A stretch of DNA of 64,000 nucleotides from Ectothiorhodospiraceae bacterium (lineage in GTDB: Bacteria; Pseudomonadota; Gammaproteobacteria; HK1). Below the pieces are notes generated by a model that saw nothing but the letters and a program-made list of their open reading frames with translations, made no database searches and was not told the origin of the DNA. The stretch's first letter is position 1. Each line of letters opens with the position of its first letter. The translations under genes and the position numbers were made by a program. The DNA is taken from positions 496,001 through 560,000 of the forward strand of contig JACKNM010000002.1 of the NCBI GenBank assembly GCA_024234875.1, given 5' to 3'. Positions 33,575 through 42,666 of the stretch are shown here, piece after piece.

Positions 33575-35062
33575 ATGGACCTGCAGATCCCCGAGATCTC
33601 CCTGCGCGACCTGGTCGAGATCGTCTTCCGTCGCCTGTGGGCGATGGTTTCCATCGTCGTCATGGTGATGCTGGTGGTGACGGTGTGGGTGTTCGTCATC
33701 CGCGGCAACCTCTACGAGACGGAGGCGAAGCTGCTGGTGCGCATCGGGCACGAGCAGGCGCCGCCGAGCACGGTGCTGCGACCGAACACCCCGATCGTCG
33801 GCTACCGGTTCCAGGACGTGAACTCCGAGGTCGAGATCCTGCGCAGCACCGACCTCATCGGCCGGGTGGTGGACGAGCTCGGCCTCGACCGCCCGAGCAC
33901 GCCCGAGGTCCCGTCCGGGCTGGTGGCGCGGATTCGCTTCGAGATCAAGCGCCTGATCGCCGAGGTCCGGGAATGGGTGGACGAGATCCTGATCCGGGTC
34001 GGACTCAGGACGCGCCTCACCGATCGCGAGAAGGCGGTGGCGATGCTGGAGAGCGGATTGTTCGTTCTCAGCTCGGAGGACTCCAACGTCATCACCGCCA
34101 AGCTGCTGCTCCCGGCGCGCGAGGGCATCAGTGGCGTCCTCGACAAGATCGTCGCGCTCTATCTCGACACCCGCCTCGCGCACTTCCAGAGCCCGGGCGT
34201 GGTCGATCTCTTCCGCGAGCAGTCGGATCAGGCGCTGCAGGCGCTGCGCGACGCCGAGCGGGCGCTCGCCGCACTCGAGCGCGAGGTCGACATCGTCAAC
34301 CTCGCCACGCAGAAGGAGCTCCTGCTCGAGCGCGCCACCGAGCTCGACCGCGCGATCGCGCAGGCCCGGATCGAGGTCGCGACCCTGCGCGAGCGGGTCG
34401 ACCGCCTGGACCGCGCACTGGCCGCGGACAGCCCGCGCCTCGGACTCCTCGGCGACCTCGGCGAGGGCCTCCAGGCCGAGCTGTTGCGGCGGCTGGCGGA
34501 GATCGAGCGCGAGCGCATCGAGCTCGAGGCAACCGAGATCGGCGCCGCGCTCAAGCTGCGGCGCAACCGTGAGCAGTTCCGGGTCACCGCCGAGCTGCTC
34601 GCGTCCAACCTGGGCACGGCGCTCGCCGAGCGCGAGGCGGAGCTGGCCGCCCGCGAGCAGGCGCGGGCCGCGGTCCAGTCGAGGCTCACGGATTTGCACG
34701 AGCACGAGGCGCGCTGGCGGGACCTGCAACGCGAGGTCACCATCCTCGACGGCGAGTACCAGTTCTACCAGGGCCGACTGCACGAGGCGACGGCGACGGT
34801 GGCGATGGAGCAGGCGCGAATCGGAAACGTCAGCATCATCCAGCACCCGATCGACCCGTTGGCGCCGGCCGGGATCCGAAAGATCTACCTGCTCGTGATC
34901 GGCCTCGTGCTCGGCATCGTCGCCGCCCTCGCCTGGGCCACTGTCGCGGAGTTCTTCGACCACCGCACCTACTCGCGCGAGCAGGTGCGTCGCCACCTGG
35001 GGGTCGACGCGGTGGCGGTGCTGCCACGCACCTCGCGCCGACGGCTACCGGCGACGGGCTGA
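33575..35062 (+). CDS. Wzz/GumC-type polysaccharide co-polymerase
   Basis: This 495-residue inner-membrane protein has a Wzz N-terminus (EISLRDLVEIVFRRLWAMV), a first membrane helix (about 22-42) and YETEAKLLVRIG after it. A long periplasmic coiled coil (about 210-390) is rich in Leu, Glu and Arg. HPIDPLAPAGIRK is the proline-rich segment that leads into the second helix (IYLLVIGLVLGIVAALAW). The cytoplasmic tail has only about 45 residues and no kinase domain. The partner gene two bases downstream encodes a separate CpsD-like protein. Its role is control of chain length and export of exopolysaccharide. Confidence 0.88.
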   Translation: MDLQIPEISLRDLVEIVFRRLWAMVSIVVMVMLVVTVWVFVIRGNLYETEAKLLVRIGHEQAPPSTVLRPNTPIVGYRFQDVNSEVEILRSTDLIGRVVDELGLDRPSTPEVPSGLVARIRFEIKRLIAEVREWVDEILIRVGLRTRLTDREKAVAMLESGLFVLSSEDSNVITAKLLLPAREGISGVLDKIVALYLDTRLAHFQSPGVVDLFREQSDQALQALRDAERALAALEREVDIVNLATQKELLLERATELDRAIAQARIEVATLRERVDRLDRALAADSPRLGLLGDLGEGLQAELLRRLAEIERERIELEATEIGAALKLRRNREQFRVTAELLASNLGTALAEREAELAAREQARAAVQSRLTDLHEHEARWRDLQREVTILDGEYQFYQGRLHEATATVAMEQARIGNVSIIQHPIDPLAPAGIRKIYLLVIGLVLGIVAALAWATVAEFFDHRTYSREQVRRHLGVDAVAVLPRTSRRRLPATG

Positions 35063-35063
35063 G

Positions 35064-35717
35064 GTGGTGGCGAACGACCGGGACACGGCGCGCCGACACG
35101 CCCTGGAGGGTGCGCGCGAGATCGCGGCCCTGGTCGCTCGCGCCCGCGGGCGCGCGACGGCGAGAGTGGTGCTGTTCGCGAGCGCATGGGCCGGTGAGGG
35201 GACCACCACCGCGGTGTGGGCGGTGGCGCGCGAGCTGCGCGAGCACTACCGACAGCGGACCCTGGTCATCGACCTCGACCGGCGTGGCGCGCGCCGCAGC
35301 ACGCGCGGGACCGCCCCGGGGCTCACCGAGATCGGCGCCGACGATGTCCCGGTCGCAGAGTGTCTGCGGGAGGGACCGGCGGGCGTGAGCGTGCTGGCGT
35401 GGGGCGGCTCACGCGCCGGCGCCAGCCCGGACCTCGACCCGCTTCCGGCCCTGAAACGTGTCATCGATGCCTGCAGCGACGAGTTCGACGTGATCCTGGT
35501 CGACGCGCGACCGATTCTGGACGACCCCGACACCGTCGCCCTCGCCCGGCTCACCGACGGCGTGGTGGTCGTGGTCGAGGCCGGTCGCACCCGGTTCGAG
35601 GTGCTCGAGCGGGTACGCGCCGCGCTGCAGCGCGAGGACGTCGGGATCCTCGCGGCAGTCCTCAACAAGCACGTGCGCCGGATCCCCGGCTGGCTGTACC
35701 GCCTGTTGCTGCAGTAG
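35064..35717 (+). CDS. CpsD/CapB-like ATPase-fold protein with degenerate Walker A
   Basis: A GTG at 35064 (or 35067) just after the Wzz-like stop gives 217 residues. The fold follows bacterial tyrosine kinases: VVLFASAWAGEGTTTAVWAVA replaces the usual GEGKST/T loop (split here as FASAWAGEGTTT), RTLVIDLDRRGA is Walker A', and FDVILVDARPILDDPD is Walker B. The Walker A lysine is a threonine, and the C-terminus has no tyrosine cluster. Loss of ATPase or kinase activity is therefore likely, with retention of a regulatory role with the Wzz-like protein. Similar EGTST variants occur in other proteobacterial exopolysaccharide loci. Confidence 0.82.
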   Translation: MVANDRDTARRHALEGAREIAALVARARGRATARVVLFASAWAGEGTTTAVWAVARELREHYRQRTLVIDLDRRGARRSTRGTAPGLTEIGADDVPVAECLREGPAGVSVLAWGGSRAGASPDLDPLPALKRVIDACSDEFDVILVDARPILDDPDTVALARLTDGVVVVVEAGRTRFEVLERVRAALQREDVGILAAVLNKHVRRIPGWLYRLLLQ

Positions 35718-35861
35718 CTCGGCGGCCGGGGTGACCGCGTCGAGCCTCGTGCCGCGACTCGGCGCACAGTTTGGACCGTCACACCGGAGCTTCCCTTGAC
35801 GCCCCGACCGCCGCTCGGCGATTGTCTCGCGTCAATTGCGCTGCTGCCCGGTAACGGCTTC

Positions 35862-37871
35862 ATGAGTCCGAAGAGCACAGGTCCCGACACCGACACTGCC
35901 CGCCTCGACCCGGCGAGCGCGCTGGCCCGCTGCTGGGTGGGTGCGTGGCTCGCGGTCGCGCTGACGCTCGCCGCAATCCTCGCTGGCACGCCGCGCACCA
36001 CGATGGCGCAGACCACGTCGGTGGTCGACATCTACTTCTACGGGCACCAGAACGGATCGACCCCCGAGAGCCAGCTCACGCGCACCATCCCGCTCGCCGC
36101 GCAGGCGGGTCAGTCGGTCCTCTGGTACGCGTATCCGACCGCGTCCTGGATTCAGATGAGCCCGCAGTTCGGCGTCGCGACATCGACGCCGACCGACTTC
36201 GAGTTCTCGGTCGACCCGACGGCATTGGGGCCGGGCATGCACACCGGCTACATCGCGCTCATCGACCTCGTGGGTCGGCGGGTGCTCGGGGTGCTGGCAC
36301 TGCGCTTGCGAGTCTGCAGTGGGCACTGCCTGTTCGTCGACGCGGCGGCCACCAGCCACGTCATATCGCCGCTGCTGTTCGGCAGCCAGATCGACTACCT
36401 CGACGGCGGCGGCGGCCTCTGGGACACCCTCCCGCAGCCGGTCTGCGACGCCAACCAGGCGGGCGGTGCCCCACGCGAGCCGCACATCAGCGAGCTCGAG
36501 CAGGCCGGCGTGCGCATGCTGCGATATCCGGGCGGCATCCCGTCGGACTTCTTCGACTGGGCCGGCGCGGTCGGTCCGGTCGAGAGCCGGACGCCGCAGA
36601 TCGTGCCGTGGGCGCTGTCGGAGGCGGAGATCGAGTTCGAGTGCCCGCTGTTCGGCCCCGACGAGTTCGCCGACCTCGCGGTTCGGCTCGAGGCACCGAT
36701 GCTCATCACCACCGCGGCGAAGAACGCGACCCCCTCGGAGGTCGCCGGGTGGCTGCAGCACTACCGCGCGCGCGGCATCCCCGCCGGGTACTGGGAGATC
36801 GGTAACGAGATCTACATCCCCGGTGCGCCGAAGGGCGACCCGAGCGGCACGCCGTACTGGACCGCGGCAACGTACATGTCGTCGAGTGAGTACGCGCAGG
36901 CATTCGACGCCCAGGCGGCCGCGCTTCGCGCCGTCGACCCCACGGTCAAGATCGGACTGGTCGCGAGCCCCTACGCGATCATCGACGGTGAGCCGTGGAA
37001 CGCGAACGTCGCCTCGGCCTCCGCCCAGCGCGCCGACTTCATCTCGGTGCACCTGTACCAGCCGGCCCGTGACGTCACCAGCACCTGCGCGCCGGCCTCG
37101 GCGGAGCAGATCTACGGCGCGCTGCTCTCGGCGCAGGAGCTGGTGAAGCTGCAGATCCAGACCCTGAAGGACACGATGCAGCAGTCCGGCAACGCCCAGA
37201 GCAAGACCCCGGACATCGCGGTCACCGAGCACGGCACGATCTTCGTACCCTGCGAGGACCCCTTCAATCCGTTCGACCCGCTGTGGCGAGAGAACCGCAC
37301 CCTCGGCTCCGCGCTGTTCAGCGCGCTCAGCTACAACGTCTTCATGCGCGACCCGCGGGTGACCATCGCCAACCATGTCGCGCTACTCCACCCGCGTGCG
37401 CAGGCGCTGCTCAACACCGACCCCACCGATGGTGTCTCCTCACCGGTGCGAAGCGCCTTCTTCCACGTCCTGAAGCTCTACTCCGAGAGCGCCCAGGGCA
37501 CCCGTGTGAGCGCCGCGCTGCTCGACCCGCCGCTGCACTCCACGCAAGGCTACGAGGTCATTCCGGCCTACGAGGATCTGCCCGTGCTCGACACCGTCGC
37601 GGTGCGCTCGGCAGACGACCAGCGCCTGCACGTGTACGTGGTCAATCGCAGCCTGACCGAGGGCGTCACCACCCGAATCGCGCTCGATCGCTTCGTCTCG
37701 GCACCGAGCGCGGTCACCGCCGCGGTGCTGCACGGCGCGGCCGTCGACGCCGTCAACACCGCCGCGGCGCCGGACGCGGTCAGCGTCAGCACGGTGCCGC
37801 TGAGCCCGTCGAACGAGATCGAGTACACCTTCCCGGCGCATTCGTTGGTGCGCCTGACGTTCGCGCGGTAG
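35862..37871 (+). CDS. Secreted GH51/GH39-like clan A glycosidase
   Basis: The ATG at 35862 gives 669 residues with a membrane-spanning signal segment (VGAWLAVALTLAAILAGT, then AQTT). A beta-rich N-terminal domain is followed by a barrel with ISPLLFGSQIDYLDGG, VRMLRYPGGIPSDFFDW, GYWEIGNEIYIPG (acid/base glutamate) and DIAVTEHGTIF (nucleophile glutamate). That is the layout of alpha-L-arabinofuranosidase-type GH51 and related clan GH-A enzymes. A C-terminal beta-sandwich ends the protein. In an exopolysaccharide locus it may trim or recycle the secreted polymer. The exact family and sugar are not determinable by eye. Confidence 0.78.
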   Translation: MSPKSTGPDTDTARLDPASALARCWVGAWLAVALTLAAILAGTPRTTMAQTTSVVDIYFYGHQNGSTPESQLTRTIPLAAQAGQSVLWYAYPTASWIQMSPQFGVATSTPTDFEFSVDPTALGPGMHTGYIALIDLVGRRVLGVLALRLRVCSGHCLFVDAAATSHVISPLLFGSQIDYLDGGGGLWDTLPQPVCDANQAGGAPREPHISELEQAGVRMLRYPGGIPSDFFDWAGAVGPVESRTPQIVPWALSEAEIEFECPLFGPDEFADLAVRLEAPMLITTAAKNATPSEVAGWLQHYRARGIPAGYWEIGNEIYIPGAPKGDPSGTPYWTAATYMSSSEYAQAFDAQAAALRAVDPTVKIGLVASPYAIIDGEPWNANVASASAQRADFISVHLYQPARDVTSTCAPASAEQIYGALLSAQELVKLQIQTLKDTMQQSGNAQSKTPDIAVTEHGTIFVPCEDPFNPFDPLWRENRTLGSALFSALSYNVFMRDPRVTIANHVALLHPRAQALLNTDPTDGVSSPVRSAFFHVLKLYSESAQGTRVSAALLDPPLHSTQGYEVIPAYEDLPVLDTVAVRSADDQRLHVYVVNRSLTEGVTTRIALDRFVSAPSAVTAAVLHGAAVDAVNTAAAPDAVSVSTVPLSPSNEIEYTFPAHSLVRLTFAR

Positions 37872-37886
37872 CTCGGTTGCGAGCTA
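37869..37886. terminator. 7-bp stem-loop overlapping the glycosidase stop codon
   Basis: TAGCTCG and CGAGCTA pair perfectly around GTTG. The first arm includes the TAG stop. It lies in the 29-base gap before the end of the convergent GT4 gene, so it could end both transcripts; no T-run follows. Confidence 0.45.
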
Positions 37887-37900
37887 ATCGGGTAGCGATG

Positions 37901-39058
37901 TCAGTCGGCGGGCCGGCGGGTGACCATTCGCTCGAGCCCGTCGTCGATGACGTGCACGAAGCGCTGCCAGGTGAACATCCGTGCGCGCTCGAGGCCGGCG
38001 GTCCCCATCGCCTGCGCCAGGGCGGGGTCGTCGACGACCCGGCGCATGGCGGCCGCGAAGGCGGCAGTGTCCGGCTCGGCGAGAAATCCGGTTCGACCGT
38101 CCAGCACCACCTCGGTCGGCCCCCCGCGCGCGACCGCGATCACCGGTTTTCCGTGGCGCATCGCCTCCAGCGGTGTCAGCCCCCAGTCCTCGTTGAACGC
38201 GGTGAACAGGGTCGCGTGGCAGCGCTCGTAGAGGTCGGCCATCTCGGCGTCGCCCGGGTCGATCACGAAGCTCACGTCGTCGCGGCCTTCCACCATGGAC
38301 TGGATGCGCGACAGATACGGCGCGCTCTTGCCGTCGACCATGCCGGCGATCACCAGGCGCATCGGCGCGGGGGCGGCAGGCCACAGACGGAGGAACGCCT
38401 GGACGCCGAGCTCGATGTTCTTGGTCCACATGATCCTGCCGGGCAGGAAGAAGAACGGCTCGTGCGCGCGGCTCGGGTGGATGGCCGATGCATCGATCCC
38501 CGGGTGGGCGAGCTCGATGTCGTCACCCGGGTGGAGCCCACCGGCGACGACGCGCCGCCGCACCGTGTCGCTGATGCAGAAGACGTGGTCGTAACGCCGC
38601 CAGGCGCGGCGGTCGACGAGCCGATACGCGCGCTCGGCGAGCGCCCAGGCGATTCGGCGCGCGCCCGAGCGCGGCTGCTGCCGGTCACGGTACTCGGGGT
38701 CGTAGACCGCGCGCAGGGGCGTGAAGCACAGACACGCCACCGGCACCGCCGGAAGCCCGAAGTTGAGCAGACTGCCCAGACCGTCGCAGCACACGACCAC
38801 CGCGTCGTGGTCCCCGGCCGGCAAGCGTGTCCGGGCGATGCGCGCGGCCGCTCGCGCGACCGAGACCATGTCGCGGTCGACGGCCACCCGGTCGAGCTCG
38901 ACGATGTGGCGCTCGCGAAGCTCGGCGAACGTGCCGTCCGGGTCGTGGTGGCTGGTGAAGATCGACCATCGATGTCGGCTCCGCGCGGTCAGCTCGACCA
39001 GCGTGCGCTCGATTCCGCCCTTGAGATAGATCCACGGATGGTAGAGGGCGACGTTCAT
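37901..39058 (-). CDS. Glycosyltransferase, GT4 family
   Basis: The ATG at 39058 has AGGAA upstream and gives 385 residues: MNVALYHPWIYLKGGIERTL is a classic GT4 N-terminus with the GG(I/A)E loop. FFFLPGRIMWTKNIELGVQ starts the C-terminal half and FNEDWGLTPLEAMRHGKPV is the EX7E motif. GGPTEVVLDGRTGFL follows. The WGLTPLEAM variant is common in mannosyl- and fucosyltransferases of exopolysaccharide loci, but specificity is not established. The gene diverges from the initiating transferase gene. Confidence 0.9.
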   Translation of the reverse strand: MNVALYHPWIYLKGGIERTLVELTARSRHRWSIFTSHHDPDGTFAELRERHIVELDRVAVDRDMVSVARAAARIARTRLPAGDHDAVVVCCDGLGSLLNFGLPAVPVACLCFTPLRAVYDPEYRDRQQPRSGARRIAWALAERAYRLVDRRAWRRYDHVFCISDTVRRRVVAGGLHPGDDIELAHPGIDASAIHPSRAHEPFFFLPGRIMWTKNIELGVQAFLRLWPAAPAPMRLVIAGMVDGKSAPYLSRIQSMVEGRDDVSFVIDPGDAEMADLYERCHATLFTAFNEDWGLTPLEAMRHGKPVIAVARGGPTEVVLDGRTGFLAEPDTAAFAAAMRRVVDDPALAQAMGTAGLERARMFTWQRFVHVIDDGLERMVTRRPAD

Positions 39059-39120
39059 CGCGGGTTCCTGGCTGCGCCGACGGCGGCGGGCCGGCATCCA
39101 CGGTCCGGTTGAGGCGCGTC

Positions 39121-40530
39121 GTGCCCGCCTACAGCGGCCTGGTGCGGCCACACAGCCTCGCGTTCAGTCGCATCCAGAAGCTCCTCGATGCGGTGCTGAT
39201 CGCGGTCGCCTACCTGGTCATCGTCGAGCGGGTCTCGGGCCACTGGCACGAGCGCGACACGCTCTGCGTGCTGCTGGCGGCGGGGGTCTTCCATGTCGCG
39301 GCGACCGCCAACGATCTCTACCACTCGTGGCGGATCGCCGGCATCTGGCGCGAGATCGGTAGCGTGGCCACGGCGTGGATGGGCACCGCCTGCACCCTCC
39401 TGCTGGTCTCCTATCTCGTCGGGGTCACCGACACCTACGTCCAGAAGGGAACGGTACCGTGGCTGGTGGCGACCCCGGTGGTGCTCGCGCTGTGGCGGGT
39501 GTCGGTGCGGGTGCTCTTCCGCGCCCTGCGCCGTCAGGGCCGGAACTCGCGCACCGCCGCCATCGTCGGCGCGACGGAGGTCGGGTTGGAGCTCGCCCGC
39601 CACATCGACGTGGCGCCCTGGACCGGCCTGCGGCTGCTCGGCTTTCACGACGACCGCACACCGGCCGACGGACGGGCCAGCCCGCTCGGCGAGTTCCCGC
39701 TTCTCGGCGGCCTCGACGCGTTGGTCGAGACCTGCCGGCGCGGCGACATCGACGTCGTCTTCATCGCCCTTCCGTTCCAGGCCGAGCTGCGCATCCGACG
39801 CTTCATCCGCGAGCTCGGCGACACCACCGCATCGGTGTACCTGGTCCAGGACTTCTCGACCTTCGAGCTCTCCCACGGCCGTTGGTTCCTCCTCGGTGGA
39901 ATCCCGATGGTCAGCATCCACGAGACCCCGTTCTACGGGGTCGACGGCTGGATCAAGCGCGTCGAGGATCTGGTTCTCGCGAGCATCATCTGCGTCATCA
40001 TCGCCGTGCCGTGCCTCCTGATCGCGCTCGCCATCAAGGCCACCTCGCCCGGTCCGCTGCTGTTCAAGCAACGCCGATACGGCCTCAACGGCCGCGAGAT
40101 CACGGTCTGGAAGTTCCGCACCATGCGCGTCGCCGAGGACGGTGCGCGGGTGCCGCAAGCCCGTCGCGACGACCCGCGGGTGACACCGCTCGGACGCATT
40201 CTGCGCCGGACCTCGCTCGATGAGCTGCCGCAGTTCGTCAACGTGCTCGCCGGCACCATGTCGATCGTGGGGCCGCGGCCGCACGCGATCGCCCACAACG
40301 AGGAATACCGCAAGCTGGTCGACCGCTACATGCTGCGCCACAAGGTCAAGCCCGGGATCACCGGCTGGGCGCAGATCAACGGCTGGCGCGGCGAATGCGA
40401 GACCGTCAGGGACATGGAGCGACGGGTCGAGTTCGACCTCGCCTACATCCGCAACTGGTCCGTCACCCTCGACCTCAAGATCATCGCCCTCACCCTGGCG
40501 CGGCTGCTTCGCGACGACAAGGCCTATTGA
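39121..40530 (+). CDS. Undecaprenyl-phosphate glycosyl-1-phosphate transferase (WcaJ-type initiating enzyme)
   Basis: A GTG at 39121 gives 469 residues (an in-frame TTG at 39109 is possible). Four N-terminal membrane helices are followed by a nucleotide-binding-like CoA_binding_3 domain (TAAIVGATEVGLELAR, GFHDDRTPADG), a fifth helix (VLASIICVIIAVPCLLIALA) and the catalytic PHPT domain. That domain shows FKQRRYGLNGREITVWKFRTM, RRTSLDELPQFVNVL, SIVGPRPHAIAHNEEY and KPGITGWAQINGWRGE (longer ones abbreviated by motif). It loads the first sugar phosphate, usually glucose or galactose, on undecaprenyl phosphate and so starts each repeat unit. Confidence 0.94.
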   Translation: MPAYSGLVRPHSLAFSRIQKLLDAVLIAVAYLVIVERVSGHWHERDTLCVLLAAGVFHVAATANDLYHSWRIAGIWREIGSVATAWMGTACTLLLVSYLVGVTDTYVQKGTVPWLVATPVVLALWRVSVRVLFRALRRQGRNSRTAAIVGATEVGLELARHIDVAPWTGLRLLGFHDDRTPADGRASPLGEFPLLGGLDALVETCRRGDIDVVFIALPFQAELRIRRFIRELGDTTASVYLVQDFSTFELSHGRWFLLGGIPMVSIHETPFYGVDGWIKRVEDLVLASIICVIIAVPCLLIALAIKATSPGPLLFKQRRYGLNGREITVWKFRTMRVAEDGARVPQARRDDPRVTPLGRILRRTSLDELPQFVNVLAGTMSIVGPRPHAIAHNEEYRKLVDRYMLRHKVKPGITGWAQINGWRGECETVRDMERRVEFDLAYIRNWSVTLDLKIIALTLARLLRDDKAY

Positions 40531-40591
40531 GCGCGTGTGGGTGACGCGTGCGCCGCGGGGCGCCACGCACCGCGGTCTGCGCGGCGGCGGC

Positions 40592-41593
40592 TCAGGACGC
40601 GGCGGCACGCTTGGTGAAGAAGTCGCGATACCAGTCGATGGTCTCGCGCAGGCCGTCGTCGAGTCCGAATCGCGGCTTCCAGCCGAGACGCTCGCGGGCC
40701 CTGGTCGCCGACAGGTACTGCTCGCGGATCTCGCTGCTCGCCTCGTTGAGGATCACCGGCTCGAGATCCTCGCGACCCATCAGGGCGAGGATCCGATTGG
40801 TCAACCCGAGCACGTCGAGCCGAATCTCGTTGCTGAAGTTGAAGGCCTCGCCGTGCACCGCGGGATCCTGCATGCGCTCGGCCAGCACGCGATACGCGTC
40901 GGCGACGTCGCGCACGTAGATGTAGTCGCGCACGAAGGTGCCGTCGCTGCGGATGATCGGGCGCTCGTCGTGGAGCACCGAGCGGATGGTGCCCGGGACG
41001 ATGCGGTTGAAGTTCAGGTCGCCACCGCCGAAGAAGTTCCCGCAGCGGGTGATGCACACCGGCAGCCCGTAGGTCGCGTAGTAGGTACGGGCGAGCAGAT
41101 CGGTGCAGCTCTTGGAGACGTCGTAGGGATGCTCCCCGGCCATCGGCATCGACTCGACGTAGGGCAGGCTCTCGTTGGTGCCGTACGCCTTGTCACTCGA
41201 GGCGACGACCACCGCGCGCACGCGCGGGCTGTGCCGGCACGCCTCGAACACGTTCCAGCTCCCCGCGATGTTGGTGCGGAAGGTGGCCACGGGATGACGG
41301 TTGGCGGTCCCCACGATCGCCTGCGCCGCGAGATGGAACACCACCTCGACCTCGTACTCCGAGATCACTCGCTGCAGGAGCGCCAGATCCTCGATGTCAC
41401 CGCGCACGGTGGTGATGCGCGAGATCGTGCCGTCGGTCACCAGCGACGACTGTGGGACCTGGTCGCGCACCAGCCCCACGATGTCCGCCCCGCGTTGGTG
41501 CAGATCCCGGGCCAGGGTCGCGCCGAGCAGGCCGGTGCACCCGGTGAGGAACACCCTTCGTCCTCGCCAGTAGTCGACCGTGTGGTCTGCCAT
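40592..41593 (-). CDS. NDP-sugar 4,6-dehydratase, CDP-glucose 4,6-dehydratase-like
   Basis: The ATG at 41593 follows GGAGGTGAGG and gives 333 residues. WRGRRVFLTGCTGLLGATLA is the Rossmann motif, FHLAAQAIV and VVASSDKAYGTNE match the SDK motif of RfbG-type dehydratases, and YDVSKSCTDLLA holds the catalytic YxxxK. CGNFFGGGDLNFNRIVPGT also follows RfbG. The divergent neighbour encodes an RfbF-like nucleotidyltransferase. Together they would make CDP-4-keto-6-deoxyglucose. A GDP- or dTDP-sugar substrate is less likely but not excluded. Confidence 0.8.
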   Translation of the reverse strand: MADHTVDYWRGRRVFLTGCTGLLGATLARDLHQRGADIVGLVRDQVPQSSLVTDGTISRITTVRGDIEDLALLQRVISEYEVEVVFHLAAQAIVGTANRHPVATFRTNIAGSWNVFEACRHSPRVRAVVVASSDKAYGTNESLPYVESMPMAGEHPYDVSKSCTDLLARTYYATYGLPVCITRCGNFFGGGDLNFNRIVPGTIRSVLHDERPIIRSDGTFVRDYIYVRDVADAYRVLAERMQDPAVHGEAFNFSNEIRLDVLGLTNRILALMGREDLEPVILNEASSEIREQYLSATRARERLGWKPRFGLDDGLRETIDWYRDFFTKRAAAS

Positions 41594-41900
41594 CCTCACC
41601 TCCGTCTGTCGCTGGCGCGGCATCGCATTGGGGAATCGATCGGGTAGGCTCGACCGCGCACGTGGGAGCGGCGGGCAGGCCGGCCCCGGACCAGGAGCCG
41701 AGGGCCATTGTGCCGGCGTGATCGCGCCGGATGCTACCACGGCCCGACGAGCAGCTCGCGATGTGTGACCGGGGCCACGACACGCCGGCGGATTGCTTGC
41801 GTGGCCTCGACACGCATGGAACCATAGCCCCGGTTTTCAGTTCGTCCCGGCGGAGGTCTCGGTCCGCGCCGGGGGCATTCGACCCGGCCTCGGAGGCGAA
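41594..41900. other. Divergent intergenic region between the dehydratase and cytidylyltransferase genes
   Basis: These 307 bases hold the ribosome binding sites of both divergent genes (GGAGGTGAGG on the minus strand; CGGAGGCGAA on the plus strand). A divergent promoter pair is expected. An AT-richer part lies near 41818-41840 (ends CGGTTTTCAGTTCG). No consensus promoter or operator was recognised. Confidence 0.35.
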
Positions 41901-42653
41901 ATGAGCGCGACAGACCGACCCAGCACCGCGTCCGGACCGGATCGAGGCAGCGTCCCGGCGAAGGAGGACATCAAGGTCGTGATCCTCTGTGGGGGTCGAG
42001 GCACGCGCGCCTACCCCTACACCGAGCACATGCCGAAGCCGATGTTGCCGGTCAACGGGCAGCCCATCGTGATGCACGTGATGCGCATCTACGCCGCCCA
42101 GGGGTTCCGCAACTTCGTGCTCTCGCTCGGTTATCGCAAGGAAGTCATCATCGACTACTTCGACCGCAAGCACCTGGACTGGAACGTCGAGCTCGTCGAC
42201 ACCGGCGACGACACCGACACCGCCGGGCGTATCCTCGGTTGCCGCGACGTGCTCGGCGAGACCTTCATGGCGACCTACTCCGACGGCCTGGCCGACATCG
42301 ACATCGGCAGGCTGCTCGCGTTCCACCATTCGCACCCTGGGCTGGTCACCGTCACCAGCGTGCCCCTGGTCTCGCAGTACGGCACCCTCGACATCGACGC
42401 CGCGGGCTGCATTCGCGCCTTCCGGGAGAAGCCGACGCTGCGCGAGTTCTGGATAAACGCCGGGTTCTTCGTGTTCGACCGCACGGTCTTCGACCACTGG
42501 TCGGGCTCGAACCTCGAGCGCGACGTGCTTCCCGCGCTCTCGGCGCAAGGCCTCGTCTACGCGCACCGCAGCGACGGGTTCTTCAAGTCCATGGACACCT
42601 ACAAGGACCAGCAGGACATCGAGGCGCTGCACGCGGCGGGCAAGCTACCGTGA
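41901..42653 (+). CDS. Glucose-1-phosphate cytidylyltransferase-like nucleotidyltransferase
   Basis: The ATG at 41901 gives 250 residues. After about 24 unconserved residues, VVILCGGRGTRAYPYTEHMP and KPMLPVNGQPIVMHVM give the nucleotide-binding GGxGTR and PKPM motifs. VELVDTGDDTDTAGRI, EKPTLREFWINAGFFVFD and GFFKSMDTYKDQQDIEAL closely follow RfbF, which makes CDP-glucose from CTP and glucose-1-phosphate. It diverges from the RfbG-like gene and is followed after 13 bases by the ExoF-type gene. Confidence 0.85.
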   Translation: MSATDRPSTASGPDRGSVPAKEDIKVVILCGGRGTRAYPYTEHMPKPMLPVNGQPIVMHVMRIYAAQGFRNFVLSLGYRKEVIIDYFDRKHLDWNVELVDTGDDTDTAGRILGCRDVLGETFMATYSDGLADIDIGRLLAFHHSHPGLVTVTSVPLVSQYGTLDIDAAGCIRAFREKPTLREFWINAGFFVFDRTVFDHWSGSNLERDVLPALSAQGLVYAHRSDGFFKSMDTYKDQQDIEALHAAGKLP

Positions 42654-42666
42654 GCGCGACCGCGGC

